Assembly: GCA_944989445.1 (NCBI GenBank)
Contig: CALYLW010000325.1
Location: forward strand, 277,830 to 341,829
Length of the DNA stretch: 64,000 nucleotides
Source of the DNA: Ampullaceana balthica
Taxonomy: Eukaryota > Mollusca > Gastropoda > Lymnaeidae
Direction: 5' to 3'
Positions 50,001 to 54,613 of this stretch are shown piece by piece. The translations under genes were made by a program, and so were the position numbers. The notes below the pieces were generated by a model. That model did no database searches. It saw only the letters and a program-made list of their open reading frames with translations, and had not been told where the DNA came from. Position 1 is the stretch's first letter; every line of letters starts with the position of its first letter.

Positions 50001-52211
50001 CCAGACAAATACTTTCTATACAAACTCCAGGACCAATAAAATGAAAGTCTAGACATAAATCATGGATAAGCATAGGATGCAATAATCTTCTGTATAGGAG
50101 GAGAAATTGTAATGTATGAGATAAGTAGATAAGATAGGAACATTTCTTTTGCGTCCAGTTGACATCATTAATTTTGTCTGGGAGAGGAATATATTGATTT
50201 ACAGAATTTCAATTTAATTTGGTCAATAAATTTAAACAAGTAAACTATACCCTGACTTGTGAGAACTAAGGAACTGATTATTAGGAATAATCATTAATCA
50301 TTTACTGTTAGTCTTAGGTGACACCTAATTATTTTAAGAAAGTGCTTTTTAAAGTTATTTTAAACCAATTGTGTGATAGAACAGCACAAAGTTTTCAGTT
50401 GAAGATAACATTCCACTGCACAAGGTCACTTAACAAAACAACACGGATTGATGATATTATAAATTCCTGGTACTAGTATACAAAATGTATGTATTTGTTT
50501 TGTTTACATATTCATGTATGAGTATGTACATGACTGTCTAAGATAGGAAGGATTTTTTATTTTTAAAAAAAAATTAATGTGTGCTTTAATATTTATTTTA
50601 ATTTGAGGCAGTACCATTTTCAACTTCAACATAGTATCTTGGATGACAACCTGTGCCAGTGTTATATAAATTAGTGTGTGCTTTAATATTTATTTTAATT
50701 TGAGGCAGTACCATTTTCAACTTCAACATAGTATCTTGGATGACAACCTGTGCCAGTGTTATAAAAATTAGTGTGCTTTAATATTTATTTTAATTTGAGG
50801 CAGTACCATTTTCAACTTCAACATAGTATCTTGGATGACAACCTGTGCCAGTGTTATAAAAATTAGTGTGCTTTAATATTTATTTTAATTTGAGGCAGTA
50901 CCATTTTCAACTTCAACATAGTATCTTGGATGACAACCTGTGCCAGTGTTATAAAAATTAGTGTGCTTTAATATTTATTTTAATTTGAGGCAGTATCATT
51001 TTCAACTTCAACATAGTATCTTGGATGACAACCTGTGCCAGTGTTATAAAAATTAGTGTGCTTTAATATTTATTTTAATTTGAGGCAGTATCATTTTCAA
51101 CTTCAACATAGTATCTTGGATGACAACCTGTGCCAGTGTTATAAAAATTAGTAAACAATCAATTTTTATCTCACAATAATACAGACGCTGTTTTCTATAC
51201 AGAAGATTATTGCATCCTTGACTTATTTTTGAATAATTTATGATTATTTTTAATAATATGTATGACTTCTCACTTGAAACCATTAAATTCTTCCAGCTAT
51301 TTTCTGTGTTTTGTTTCACAAATTAAATTTCATTATTTTGTTCTCCAAGGAATTGGAGTCATGGCGACAACAAGCAGAAAAGGCTGAAATGAGAAAGAAA
51401 GCCCATGAGGAATTGTTAGAGAAAAGAAAAAGTAAGTTTATCAAAAAGCATACAACTAAATTTTTTCCCCTTATATTTAAGAGTTTGTTTTATTCTTCAC
51501 AAAAAGCTGTTGTACTTCCTTAGAAATCTTTTCTTGTTTTTTTTAATTCTTAAAAATAAAGCAGTTGTTGTAAGCCCTGTAAATCTGTGATGCTAAAAAT
51601 ACAAGGAAATTTTTACCCTTGCAAATTGATAATACTGTTACAACTTAGCAATAATCATACCTAAATATCTTTTCAACAGGTATCAAATCTTAAATACAAT
51701 GTACTACATATGAACTATTTCTATACCATGTCATTTCTAAGAGACATTTAAAGTACTCATGAAACCATTTCCAATTTATGCTTCTTACAATTTTCAATTT
51801 TAGAACAAATTCTTTGTAGTTGTGGCATTTCTGATAATGAAAATTCTCAAGAGTTCTTATTCTTAGTCATGGAAAATCTACTTCTGTAACATGTCATTTA
51901 CACTTTAGGCATTTCAAGACTGTTCTAAATTCCTCTCTGCATGCCAACTGATATGTCTTGTAATTAAACAGTTCTTAGTTTGAATAGTTACTAAACACTG
52001 AGCCTATTATTGTCTGTTAGGTGCCCATAAGGAGCCTGTAGCTCTACCGCCAGGTGCAAGGCTTCTGCCAGGTGTGGCTGGGACTGGTGATGCACGTATT
52101 GTGGACAACCTGGTCAATGAAATTCGCAGAGGCAATGTTTTGAGGCGCCTCTCAGTCAAACGGAAAACTAAACCAGTTCCTGATGTGATAACAGAGAGTG
52201 TGCGGTTGTGA
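20232..52211 (+). CDS. INF2: Inverted formin 2 (INF2)-like formin, 18 coding exons, whole gene span
   Basis: Formins of this class nucleate and elongate actin filaments and, in INF2, also sever them through a C-terminal WH2-like motif; that is family knowledge. Seen here: joining 18 exons at GT-AG sites gives 3,153 nt and 1,050 residues with every junction in frame. Order: Ser/Thr/Pro-rich N-terminus (1-90), basic patch (98-110), DID/armadillo region (about 112-460), FH1 (about 495-590), FH2 (about 590-975, with [10 protein letters not shown] and [11 protein letters not shown]), then a WH2/DAD-like segment ([15 protein letters not shown]) near 1,010. Line-by-line similarity to vertebrate INF2 ([27 protein letters not shown]) makes INF2 a better fit than DIAPH or FMNL. 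The start is the first ATG after an in-frame TGA at 20226. The C-terminus lacks a CAAX box. Coordinates of the exons follow as separate entries. Confidence 0.94.
20799..23418 (+). other. INF2 intron 1
   Basis: 2,620 bases, GT...AG. Contains short C-rich repeats (21730-21850, gtgggtggtgcctcatg type) and a TA microsatellite near 22178. ORFs inside have no recognisable product. Confidence 0.8.
23419..23587 (+). CDS. INF2: INF2 exon 2 (residues 190-246)
   Basis: Acceptor ccctccacag, donor ACAG|GTGAGA, 169 nt, leaving phase 1. Encodes an armadillo segment of the DID with [16 protein letters not shown], which matches the LTCVSCVRAVMNSRQG stretch of vertebrate INF2. This conserved stretch is one of the strongest identifiers of the gene. 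A family-A dispersed repeat begins only about 50 bases after the donor. Confidence 0.92.
23640..24201 (-). mobile_element. Family-A dispersed repeat, copy 2
   Basis: Reverse complement of the repeat at 8698-9202: it opens aataaaacaaacccgtaaaa and closes gaagttaatataagggattt. The two copies match over both ends and the gacccacttcccatgatc region but differ in the middle. It sits in INF2 intron 2. Confidence 0.65.
25156..25316. repeat. 21-bp tandem repeat
   Basis: About eight copies of catatccaacatctctttcc (with c). Because 21 is a multiple of 3 and the unit lacks stops, it yields heptapeptide-repeat ORFs on both strands (for example GKEMLDM); these are not genes. Confidence 0.85.
25425..25628 (+). 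mobile_element. hAT-Buster-like MITE, copy 2, with target duplication
   Basis: Element 25433-25620 (188 bp), CAGTGTTTCTCAAAC...TTTGAGAAGCACTG, flanked by perfect CTCTATGT duplications at 25425-25432 and 25621-25628. Within INF2 intron 2. Confidence 0.92.
26045..26692. mobile_element. Family-B dispersed repeat, head-to-head pair
   Basis: A forward arm (26055-26215, with aaaacttataagttcataac and aaaaacgtggagcgggtgtt) meets a reverse arm (about 26220-26692) carrying the complement of the same blocks, including cataagcgcccgctccatgt, aggaccatcagaagtg and ggaacgaaagcaagtt. Together they make an imperfect palindrome. Noncoding. Confidence 0.65.
27400..27450 (+). mobile_element. Solo transposon end (CAGTGGCGTAG)
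   Basis: acagtggcgtagtccagg, followed by a G-run, resembles the terminal CAGTGGCGTAGC sequence of hAT-like elements. A mirrored end (ctacgccactg) occurs at 5090-5101 and a related one at 61599. No partner end nearby. Confidence 0.4.
27533..27866. repeat. 19-bp minisatellite, about 18 copies
   Basis: Unit tggtcattgttgtccactg with Ccatg/Cgctg variants. As 19 is not a multiple of 3 and the array lacks stop codons in all three forward frames, three overlapping 127-138-codon ORFs appear; they are artefacts. Single related units recur at 28370-28400. Confidence 0.95.
27886..28058. mobile_element. hAT-like remnant (CAGGGCCGTCTTAA)
   Basis: Starts cagggccgtcttaacgc and ends ctggtgtaaagacggtg, an imperfect inverted repeat, with gcccgggggcccac and gcctgggggcccaac inverted inside. 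No clear duplication of the target. Confidence 0.5.
28770..29068. repeat. (CT)n-rich microsatellite
   Basis: Polypyrimidine sequence with long pure (TC)n runs, especially 28970-29060. The 171-codon Ser/Leu ORF here is an artefact of the repeat. Confidence 0.93.
29473..29512 (+). mobile_element. Solo hAT-like end
   Basis: ccagtggttctcaaaactca resembles the hAT terminus CAGTGGTTCTCAA. No matching right end found; another such end lies at 42470. Confidence 0.35.
29795..30045. repeat. About 26-bp tandem repeat
   Basis: About nine copies of tatagagatatggtgatctc plus ctgtta, with small indels. Confidence 0.88.
30060..30290. repeat. Degenerate 17-20-bp tandem repeat
   Basis: Irregular copies of gggacaggtaccatccag and related forms. 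Confidence 0.7.
31066..31283 (+). mobile_element. Helitron-like 3' end
   Basis: Contains (gttt)n, ccaaacagttggacctaggg, a block typical of animal Helitron-like repeats, and ends cgccgggtaccccagctag followed by T: a GC-rich hairpin directly before CTAG, the terminal signature of Helitrons. The 5' boundary is not defined. Confidence 0.5.
31612..31814 (+). mobile_element. hAT-Buster-like MITE, copy 3, with target duplication
   Basis: Element 31620-31806 (187 bp) with CAGTGCTTCTCAAG...TTTGAGAAGCACTG ends and perfect GTCTAGGT duplications at 31612-31619 and 31807-31814. Confidence 0.92.
32139..32385. repeat. 27-bp minisatellite, nine copies
   Basis: Unit gacaagactgctgacattaa plus cacgtct. Two subtypes (gacattaacacg and gacggtaccacg) alternate in a two-plus-one pattern. 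Since 27 is a multiple of 3 and stops are absent, ORFs of 88-241 codons are open on both strands; the + one would read DKTADINTS repeats but has no other support. Confidence 0.93.
33540..33950. repeat. Degenerate ~31-bp tandem repeat with an inserted MITE
   Basis: Units containing gggacataatcatgtcat and tttgattgtctta; one unit is interrupted by the MITE at 33675-33860. Confidence 0.75.
33667..33868 (-). mobile_element. hAT-Buster-like MITE, copy 4, with target duplication
   Basis: Element 33675-33860 (186 bp), in reverse orientation to the other three, flanked by perfect TCTTAGGG duplications at 33667-33674 and 33861-33868. It inserted into a tandem repeat, so it is younger than that array. 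Confidence 0.92.
34680..35462. repeat. C-rich degenerate minisatellite of about 23 bp
   Basis: Many diverged copies of acctaccctcaccttaacgc and related forms, ending about 100 bases before INF2 exon 3. Confidence 0.9.
35561..35676 (+). CDS. INF2: INF2 exon 3 (residues 246-284)
   Basis: Acceptor ccatccccag, donor TACAAG|GTGGGT, 116 nt. Encodes [17 protein letters not shown] and [10 protein letters not shown], corresponding to the human MVKKQVFELLAALCIYS and LTLDALDHYK helices of the DID. It follows the 12-kb intron 2 and a degenerate C-rich repeat that ends about 100 bases upstream. Confidence 0.93.
36312..36957. repeat. 32-bp minisatellite in INF2 intron 3, about 20 copies
   Basis: Unit attagtgggccttttggtg plus ttacctatatata. 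Most copies are identical apart from agtagg/agtggg and small changes in the TA stretch. Confidence 0.96.
37436..37485. repeat. (CT)n/(CA)n microsatellite
   Basis: Pure tctctctc run followed by an acacacac run. Confidence 0.85.
37935..38215. repeat. 43-bp tandem repeat, about 6.5 copies
   Basis: Unit starts attgactgatggtgagacaa and continues atatgtcagctacatctaaa + tac. Copies are almost identical; the first two have aaatcta instead of catcta. Located in INF2 intron 3, about 500 bases before exon 4. Confidence 0.95.
38727..38886 (+). CDS. INF2: INF2 exon 4 (residues 285-338)
   Basis: Acceptor accaacag, donor TTCGTAG|GTCAGT, 160 nt, leaving phase 1. Encodes [16 protein letters not shown] and VRIRNEFV, matching QYRFSIVMNELSGSD and TQLRNEFIG of human INF2, the end of the armadillo core. 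Confidence 0.93.
41623..41801 (+). CDS. INF2: INF2 exon 5 (residues 338-397)
   Basis: The acceptor is the second AG of the region (tatgtcgggcag); an upstream AG at 41608 would bring a stop codon into frame within a few codons. Donor AACAAG|GTTGGT, 179 nt. Encodes [18 protein letters not shown] and [16 protein letters not shown], equivalent to the LLDVLARLRDLEDADL and QLEAFEEAKAEDEEE stretch of human INF2 near the dimerisation helix. Confidence 0.9.
41915..42095. repeat. About 22-bp tandem repeat in INF2 intron 5
   Basis: About eight copies of ggcaggtgatgattccagaa plus tgg, alternating with ccgtaa and ccataa forms. The His/Pro-rich minus-strand ORFs are artefacts. Confidence 0.88.
42468..42510 (+). 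mobile_element. Solo hAT-like end
   Basis: ccagtggttctcactttaaa resembles the end at 29473; no second end seen. Confidence 0.3.
42989..43068 (+). CDS. INF2: INF2 exon 6 (residues 398-424)
   Basis: Acceptor atttccacag, donor CACTG|GTAAGG, 80 nt, leaving phase 2. Encodes a hydrophobic helix ([16 protein letters not shown]) that fits the AQLLSVLQGLLHLE segment of human INF2. Codon use is visibly more AT-rich from this exon onwards. Confidence 0.87.
43122..43187. repeat. Tandem duplication of about 33 bp
   Basis: gtttctcttgagccatgctg and gtttctcttgagccatgcta occur in direct succession. Confidence 0.8.
43529..43578 (-). mobile_element. LINE 3'-UTR remnant
   Basis: Reverse complement of the LINE 3' end at 56175-56240 (cagaagattattgtgtcc; cttatctatacagacgctcc). 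In INF2 intron 6. Confidence 0.6.
43801..43927 (+). CDS. INF2: INF2 exon 7 (residues 424-466)
   Basis: Acceptor tatcttacag, donor ACTATG|GTTGGT, 127 nt. Encodes [16 protein letters not shown] and VDVGVQTMV, a linker helix between the DID and FH1. The donor is fixed by reading frame: the nearby alternative at GTTG|GTTAAG would shift exon 8 out of its FH1 frame. Confidence 0.85.
44333..44741 (+). CDS. INF2: INF2 exon 8: FH1 polyproline region and start of FH2 (residues 467-603)
   Basis: Acceptor aacttcacag, donor AGA A|GTAAGT, 409 nt, the longest exon after exon 1. It holds several runs of 5-10 prolines separated by MA, AP, GT or GG: the FH1 domain, which in formins binds profilin-actin. It ends with [10 protein letters not shown], the conserved entry to FH2. 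A Gly-rich ORF on the other strand (44302-44718) is only its mirror. Confidence 0.95.
45105..45253 (+). CDS. INF2: INF2 exon 9 (residues 603-652), FH2 lasso and linker
   Basis: Acceptor cctgaaacag, donor TCAGAG|GTAAAT, 149 nt. Encodes [21 protein letters not shown] and a charged linker rich in Lys, Glu and Val. This matches NSMWASL and FSSIERLFSF of vertebrate INF2, the lasso/linker part of FH2 that controls how the two halves of the dimer move. Confidence 0.92.
45682..45770. repeat. Dispersed ATTTATATAGCGC repeat with (ATA)n
   Basis: (ataata)n is followed by ttatttatatagcgctgtat and then tcacagcgctttacat, an imperfect hairpin around agcgct. This sequence type is a common dispersed repeat in marine and molluscan genomes. 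In INF2 intron 9. Confidence 0.55.
46002..46031 (+). CDS. INF2: INF2 exon 10, candidate 10-codon microexon (residues 653-662)
   Basis: A 30-nt segment encoding [10 protein letters not shown] lies between a strong pyrimidine tract ending tgttttaaaag and a good donor CAG|GTAAAC. Both flanking introns are phase 0, so it can be included or skipped without a frame change. It falls in the variable FH2 linker. Human INF2 shows no clear counterpart, so it may be an alternative exon or a false call. Without it the protein is 1,040 residues. Confidence 0.5.
46032..47109 (+). other. INF2 intron 10
   Basis: 1,078 bases of AT-rich sequence with no repeat or gene that I recognise. Confidence 0.6.
47110..47274 (+). 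CDS. INF2: INF2 exon 11 (residues 663-717), FH2 core
   Basis: Acceptor tctctacag, donor GATGAG|GTTTGT, 165 nt, phase 0 at both ends. Encodes [18 protein letters not shown] and [13 protein letters not shown], matching FLDAKKSLNLNIFLKQFK and LKQLLKLLPEKHE of human INF2. The NIxLKQF motif contains the conserved Ile of the FH2 knob that contacts actin. Confidence 0.95.
48125..48244 (+). CDS. INF2: INF2 exon 12 (residues 718-757), FH2 core
   Basis: Acceptor attattacag, donor CTAAAA|GTATGT, 120 nt, phase 0. Encodes [20 protein letters not shown] followed by a short Leu-rich helix; the human counterpart has [20 protein letters not shown]. It was too short to be seen as a free ORF. Confidence 0.94.
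48449..48586 (+). CDS. INF2: INF2 exon 13 (residues 758-803), FH2 core
   Basis: Acceptor aatcttcaag, donor AATAAG|GTTAGC, 138 nt, phase 0. Encodes a helix bundle ending [13 protein letters not shown], the conserved LxxILxxGNxxN motif of FH2. The acceptor AAG is less usual than CAG but is the only one that keeps the frame. Confidence 0.93.
49157..49338 (+). CDS. INF2: INF2 exon 14 (residues 804-864), FH2 core
   Basis: Acceptor ccacctaaag, donor TCCAG|GTATAT, 182 nt, leaving phase 2. Encodes [19 protein letters not shown] and [10 protein letters not shown], matching GDADGFKISTLLKLTETKS and LLHHVLEEAE of human INF2. Note GFR here where human INF2 has GFK. Confidence 0.95.
49480..49603 (+). CDS. 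INF2: INF2 exon 15 (residues 864-905), FH2 coiled coil
   Basis: Acceptor ttattttag, donor TTGGAG|GTTTGT, 124 nt. Encodes a charged helix ([20 protein letters not shown]) typical of the C-terminal coiled coil of FH2. The preceding intron is only 141 nt. Confidence 0.93.
49755..49919 (+). CDS. INF2: INF2 exon 16 (residues 906-960), FH2 post domain
   Basis: Acceptor gtatacacag, donor CAACAG|GTAAAT, 165 nt, phase 0. Encodes [18 protein letters not shown] and [15 protein letters not shown], matching FEAIEQKQRELADYLCED and LEDTFSTMKAFRDLF of human INF2. Confidence 0.94.
49990..50138 (+). mobile_element. LINE 3'-UTR remnant
   Basis: Contains ggataagcataggatgcaat, aatcttctgtataggagg and a degraded gataag tail, as at 56172-56240. 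In INF2 intron 16. Confidence 0.65.
50575..51155. repeat. 95-bp tandem repeat in INF2 intron 16, about six copies
   Basis: Copies start ctttaatatttattttaatt at 50584, 50681, 50776, 50871, 50966 and 51061, that is, spacings of 97, 95, 95, 95 and 95. The unit also contains gaggcagtaccattttcaac and ggatgacaacctgtgccagt. Nearly identical copies mean recent expansion; the array ends about 195 bases before exon 17. Confidence 0.96.
51180..51217 (-). mobile_element. LINE 3'-UTR remnant
   Basis: tatacagaagattattgcat preceded by acagacgctg: reverse complement of the LINE end at 56175-56240. Confidence 0.6.
51350..51431 (+). CDS. INF2: INF2 exon 17 (residues 961-988)
   Basis: Acceptor ttctccaag, donor AAA A|GTAAGT, 82 nt, leaving phase 1. 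Encodes the charged helix [20 protein letters not shown] that closes FH2; compare KEQAAKAERRKQQLAEEE in human INF2. It lies just after the 95-bp tandem repeat of intron 16. Confidence 0.92.
52021..52211 (+). CDS. INF2: INF2 exon 18, WH2/DAD-like tail and stop (residues 988-1050)
   Basis: Acceptor attgtctgttag, stop TGA at 52209-52211, 191 nt. Encodes a short Pro/Gly linker, then [19 protein letters not shown], which aligns with the CVIDALLADIRKGFQLRK WH2/DAD-like motif of human INF2 that binds actin monomers and the DID. The protein ends ESVRL and lacks both the long C-terminal region of human INF2 and a CAAX prenylation box. A different last exon downstream cannot be excluded. Confidence 0.9.
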
Positions 52212-53098
52212 TTTTTTTAGATTTATTTATTTTGATGTGATGCCTTTATGCGTTATTCTTGTTTTAAACATAATTTGTTTTGCATACAAAATGGTAAGCA
52301 AGGCAGGTGAATGGAACAGAAATGTTGCCCAACAATTGATATTTTATAAAATATACATCATTTAGTTTTAAACTAGGATGCAGCCAGATTATTTTAAGAT
52401 GTGTTTGTTAAATGCCTTAACTGATAGCATGATATATTACTATTATATTTGTTAATGCTATCATTTTTTTCAATTTGAGGAGTATGGTATATGCTGAAAG
52501 TATAGGGTACTGGCAATCTAGAGGATCATGCATGCTCTTTATATTTAAGTTCTTCCATTTGTTCAAAGTTTGGAAATGCTAAGAAAAAGCTTATGAAAGA
52601 CGTCAACTTTGTAAAAAAAAATATTTAACATCTGATTTTATTAAACTAACCAGAGATGAAATAGACGTGTTTTTTTGTGTGCTTACATCTCCAAATCTTT
52701 TAGATCACCCAAATTTACACCAAAGTAGTAACCTTATGAAAACAAGGCAAAGGCATCAAATAAAATATTGAGAACGTGCCTAAGACTTTAAATGTGATCT
52801 TTCTTGACAGTTGAAATAGCAGGGTAACATTTAGCCGTCAGGCAGTGCAGTTGCTAATCGTGCAATTTAATCTCACAGTTCTACTTGATTAATTAGATTA
52901 GATAAACATTTCATATTAAATGTCTGGGATGCAGATTGGACTTCAGAAAAAAAAGTTTCTAGTTTTAAATATCTAATTCTCACAACTCTATATCATGCAA
53001 ATAATATATACATATATCTTTGTTATTGAAATTAAAACAAACAAAGTGTTGACACAAAAATGATTGACTTCTTTGTCCCATTGTGTTTGACTGAGACT

Positions 53099-53104
53099 AA
53101 ATAA
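53099..53104 (+). terminator. Candidate polyadenylation signal of INF2
   Basis: AATAAA about 890 bases after the INF2 stop, in gactaaataaaagttc and followed by T-rich sequence. Other AATAAA-like hexamers may exist in this AT-rich stretch, so the assignment is tentative. Confidence 0.35.
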
Positions 53105-53369
53105 AAGTTCTGTATATAGACAACACTGTATGCTATTCATTTGGTGATTTTTTTTTACGTGTCTGAAAAGGTGAAATGAAGTTTTTATTTAAAACATGCA
53201 AACTTAAGATAATGAGCAAGCTGAGATGGGGGCGCTACTGCAAACAGTATGCTTCCTTCTCACTAGTACCAGAGTTACAGCTACACCAACGTCAGAAAGA
53301 GACTTACATTTAAAATGCATATTTATTTTGTAGAGCAGCAAGAGTTATTTACAGGCAGTAGCCTAGGGG

Positions 53370-53538
53370 CAGACGACTCACCGGTCGCCCAAGACTGAGA
53401 GGTGGATCGTTGATGTGGAAATGGACATACACGGGGGGGGGGTTTCGGGCATGGATGAGGTATGCCATGGATCAATCCGAATGGAAGAATGTGGTGGAGC
53501 AGGCCAGGGTCCTACATGGGCTGCAGTGCCATAGATGA
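53370..53538 (+). pseudogene. LINE reverse-transcriptase ORF, C-terminal fragment
   Basis: After a frameshift, ERWIVDVEMDIHG, then AMDQSEWKNVVEQARVLHGL and a stop at 53536. This matches the end of RTE/Jockey-like LINE proteins (GRPRxRW...DRxxWRxxVxxARxLHGL). A run of nine G's (about 53433) breaks the region. It lies between the INF2 and TIMM10B 3' ends. Confidence 0.65.
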
Positions 53539-54271
53539 TGATCATATTTATTTATGAACACCATTGCCTATAAATCTTTAAATTTAATTAATTAAGATGA
53601 CTCTGCTTTTGATAGAGACAAAATTATTAACTGGTACTGATACAATTTTCAATTAAGACTAAGATGAGAAAAAAATGTTTATAGTTAGGCATATAACATC
53701 TGTATTTTTTTAATTAGTGACATTTTAAACACTAGGGAAAAGTTGAATTCCAGTCTAGAGCTTAATGCAAACAAGAAAAATATCAAGAAAAAGCAAGCAT
53801 TTACAGACAAAAATAAAAATACAAACTGATGAGTTATTTGCTTCATTGTTTTTTAATCTACAGTAAAATAAAAAAATGTTTTCCAATAAAAATTCTGACC
53901 ACATTATTAAGAAATGAAAAAAATTAGTTATTTAATTTAAGAATACTTGCATTTATTATTATCATATTAATTGTGTCTTAGAAAATACTATTGCTTTATA
54001 ATTATCAAAAGAGTAATGTTTCTGAGGATTAAAGAATTGCTAGTAATTTATCGCAATATGATTAAATTATAAATAATGCAAGCATATCATATTGGAAGAT
54101 AAAAAAATTACAAGTCGTATTCATGTTGTTTTGTTATAGTGTTAACTTTCTTATTAGTGAAGTAATGTGAAATAAATGTGTCATAACAAAAAATGTGTAG
54201 TTTTAAAACTTTCTGCAACTCTAGGCTTAAATCACAATCAAGTAAAAAAAATGTGTATAATTGGTATGACA

Positions 54272-54613
54272 TTATGTGTTACTGGCTGAACTTTTAGGTG
54301 ACTCTAGAGAAAACTGTGATTCCTGAAATGGATGGTCAGTAGCTCCTGTATGTGTTTCAAGACTTAACTCTGGATGTGAAGGGGCTGAACTCAGGGACTC
54401 TAATAATTGGGTTGCCTGCTGTATATTTTGTTCCTGTGCCGTAGACAATGTCGTCGCCTGTGCTTCTTGAGCCACAGCGGCTTCTTTATTAGCTGCCTCA
54501 ATGGCTGCACTTTCAAGGTCCCTCTTTCTTCTCTCTTGATGGTCCACAAAGTTGAACATAAACCTCTGGTTGTACTGGACATAGTTGTCTGTGCATGTTT
54601 CAACACATAAAGA
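54272..54613 (-). CDS. TIMM10B: TIMM10B exon 3 (residues 46-158)
   Basis: Acceptor ccccacatag, stop at 54272-54274, 342 nt. Opens with SLCVETCTDNYVQYNQRF, the second CX3C pair and following helix, then an Ala/Glu/Gln-rich stretch and a Ser/His/Pro-rich tail. The plus-strand ORF at 54407-54610 is its shadow. Confidence 0.9.
   Translation of the reverse strand, partial: SLCVETCTDNYVQYNQRFMFNFVDHQERRKRDLESAAIEAANKEAAVAQEAQATTLSTAQEQNIQQATQLLESLSSAPSHPELSLETHTGATDHPFQESQFSLESPKSSASNT

Noticed and set aside
54400..54610. Plus- and minus-strand 67-68-codon ORFs at the TIMM10B locus
   Set aside because: Other-frame shadows of TIMM10B exon 3.
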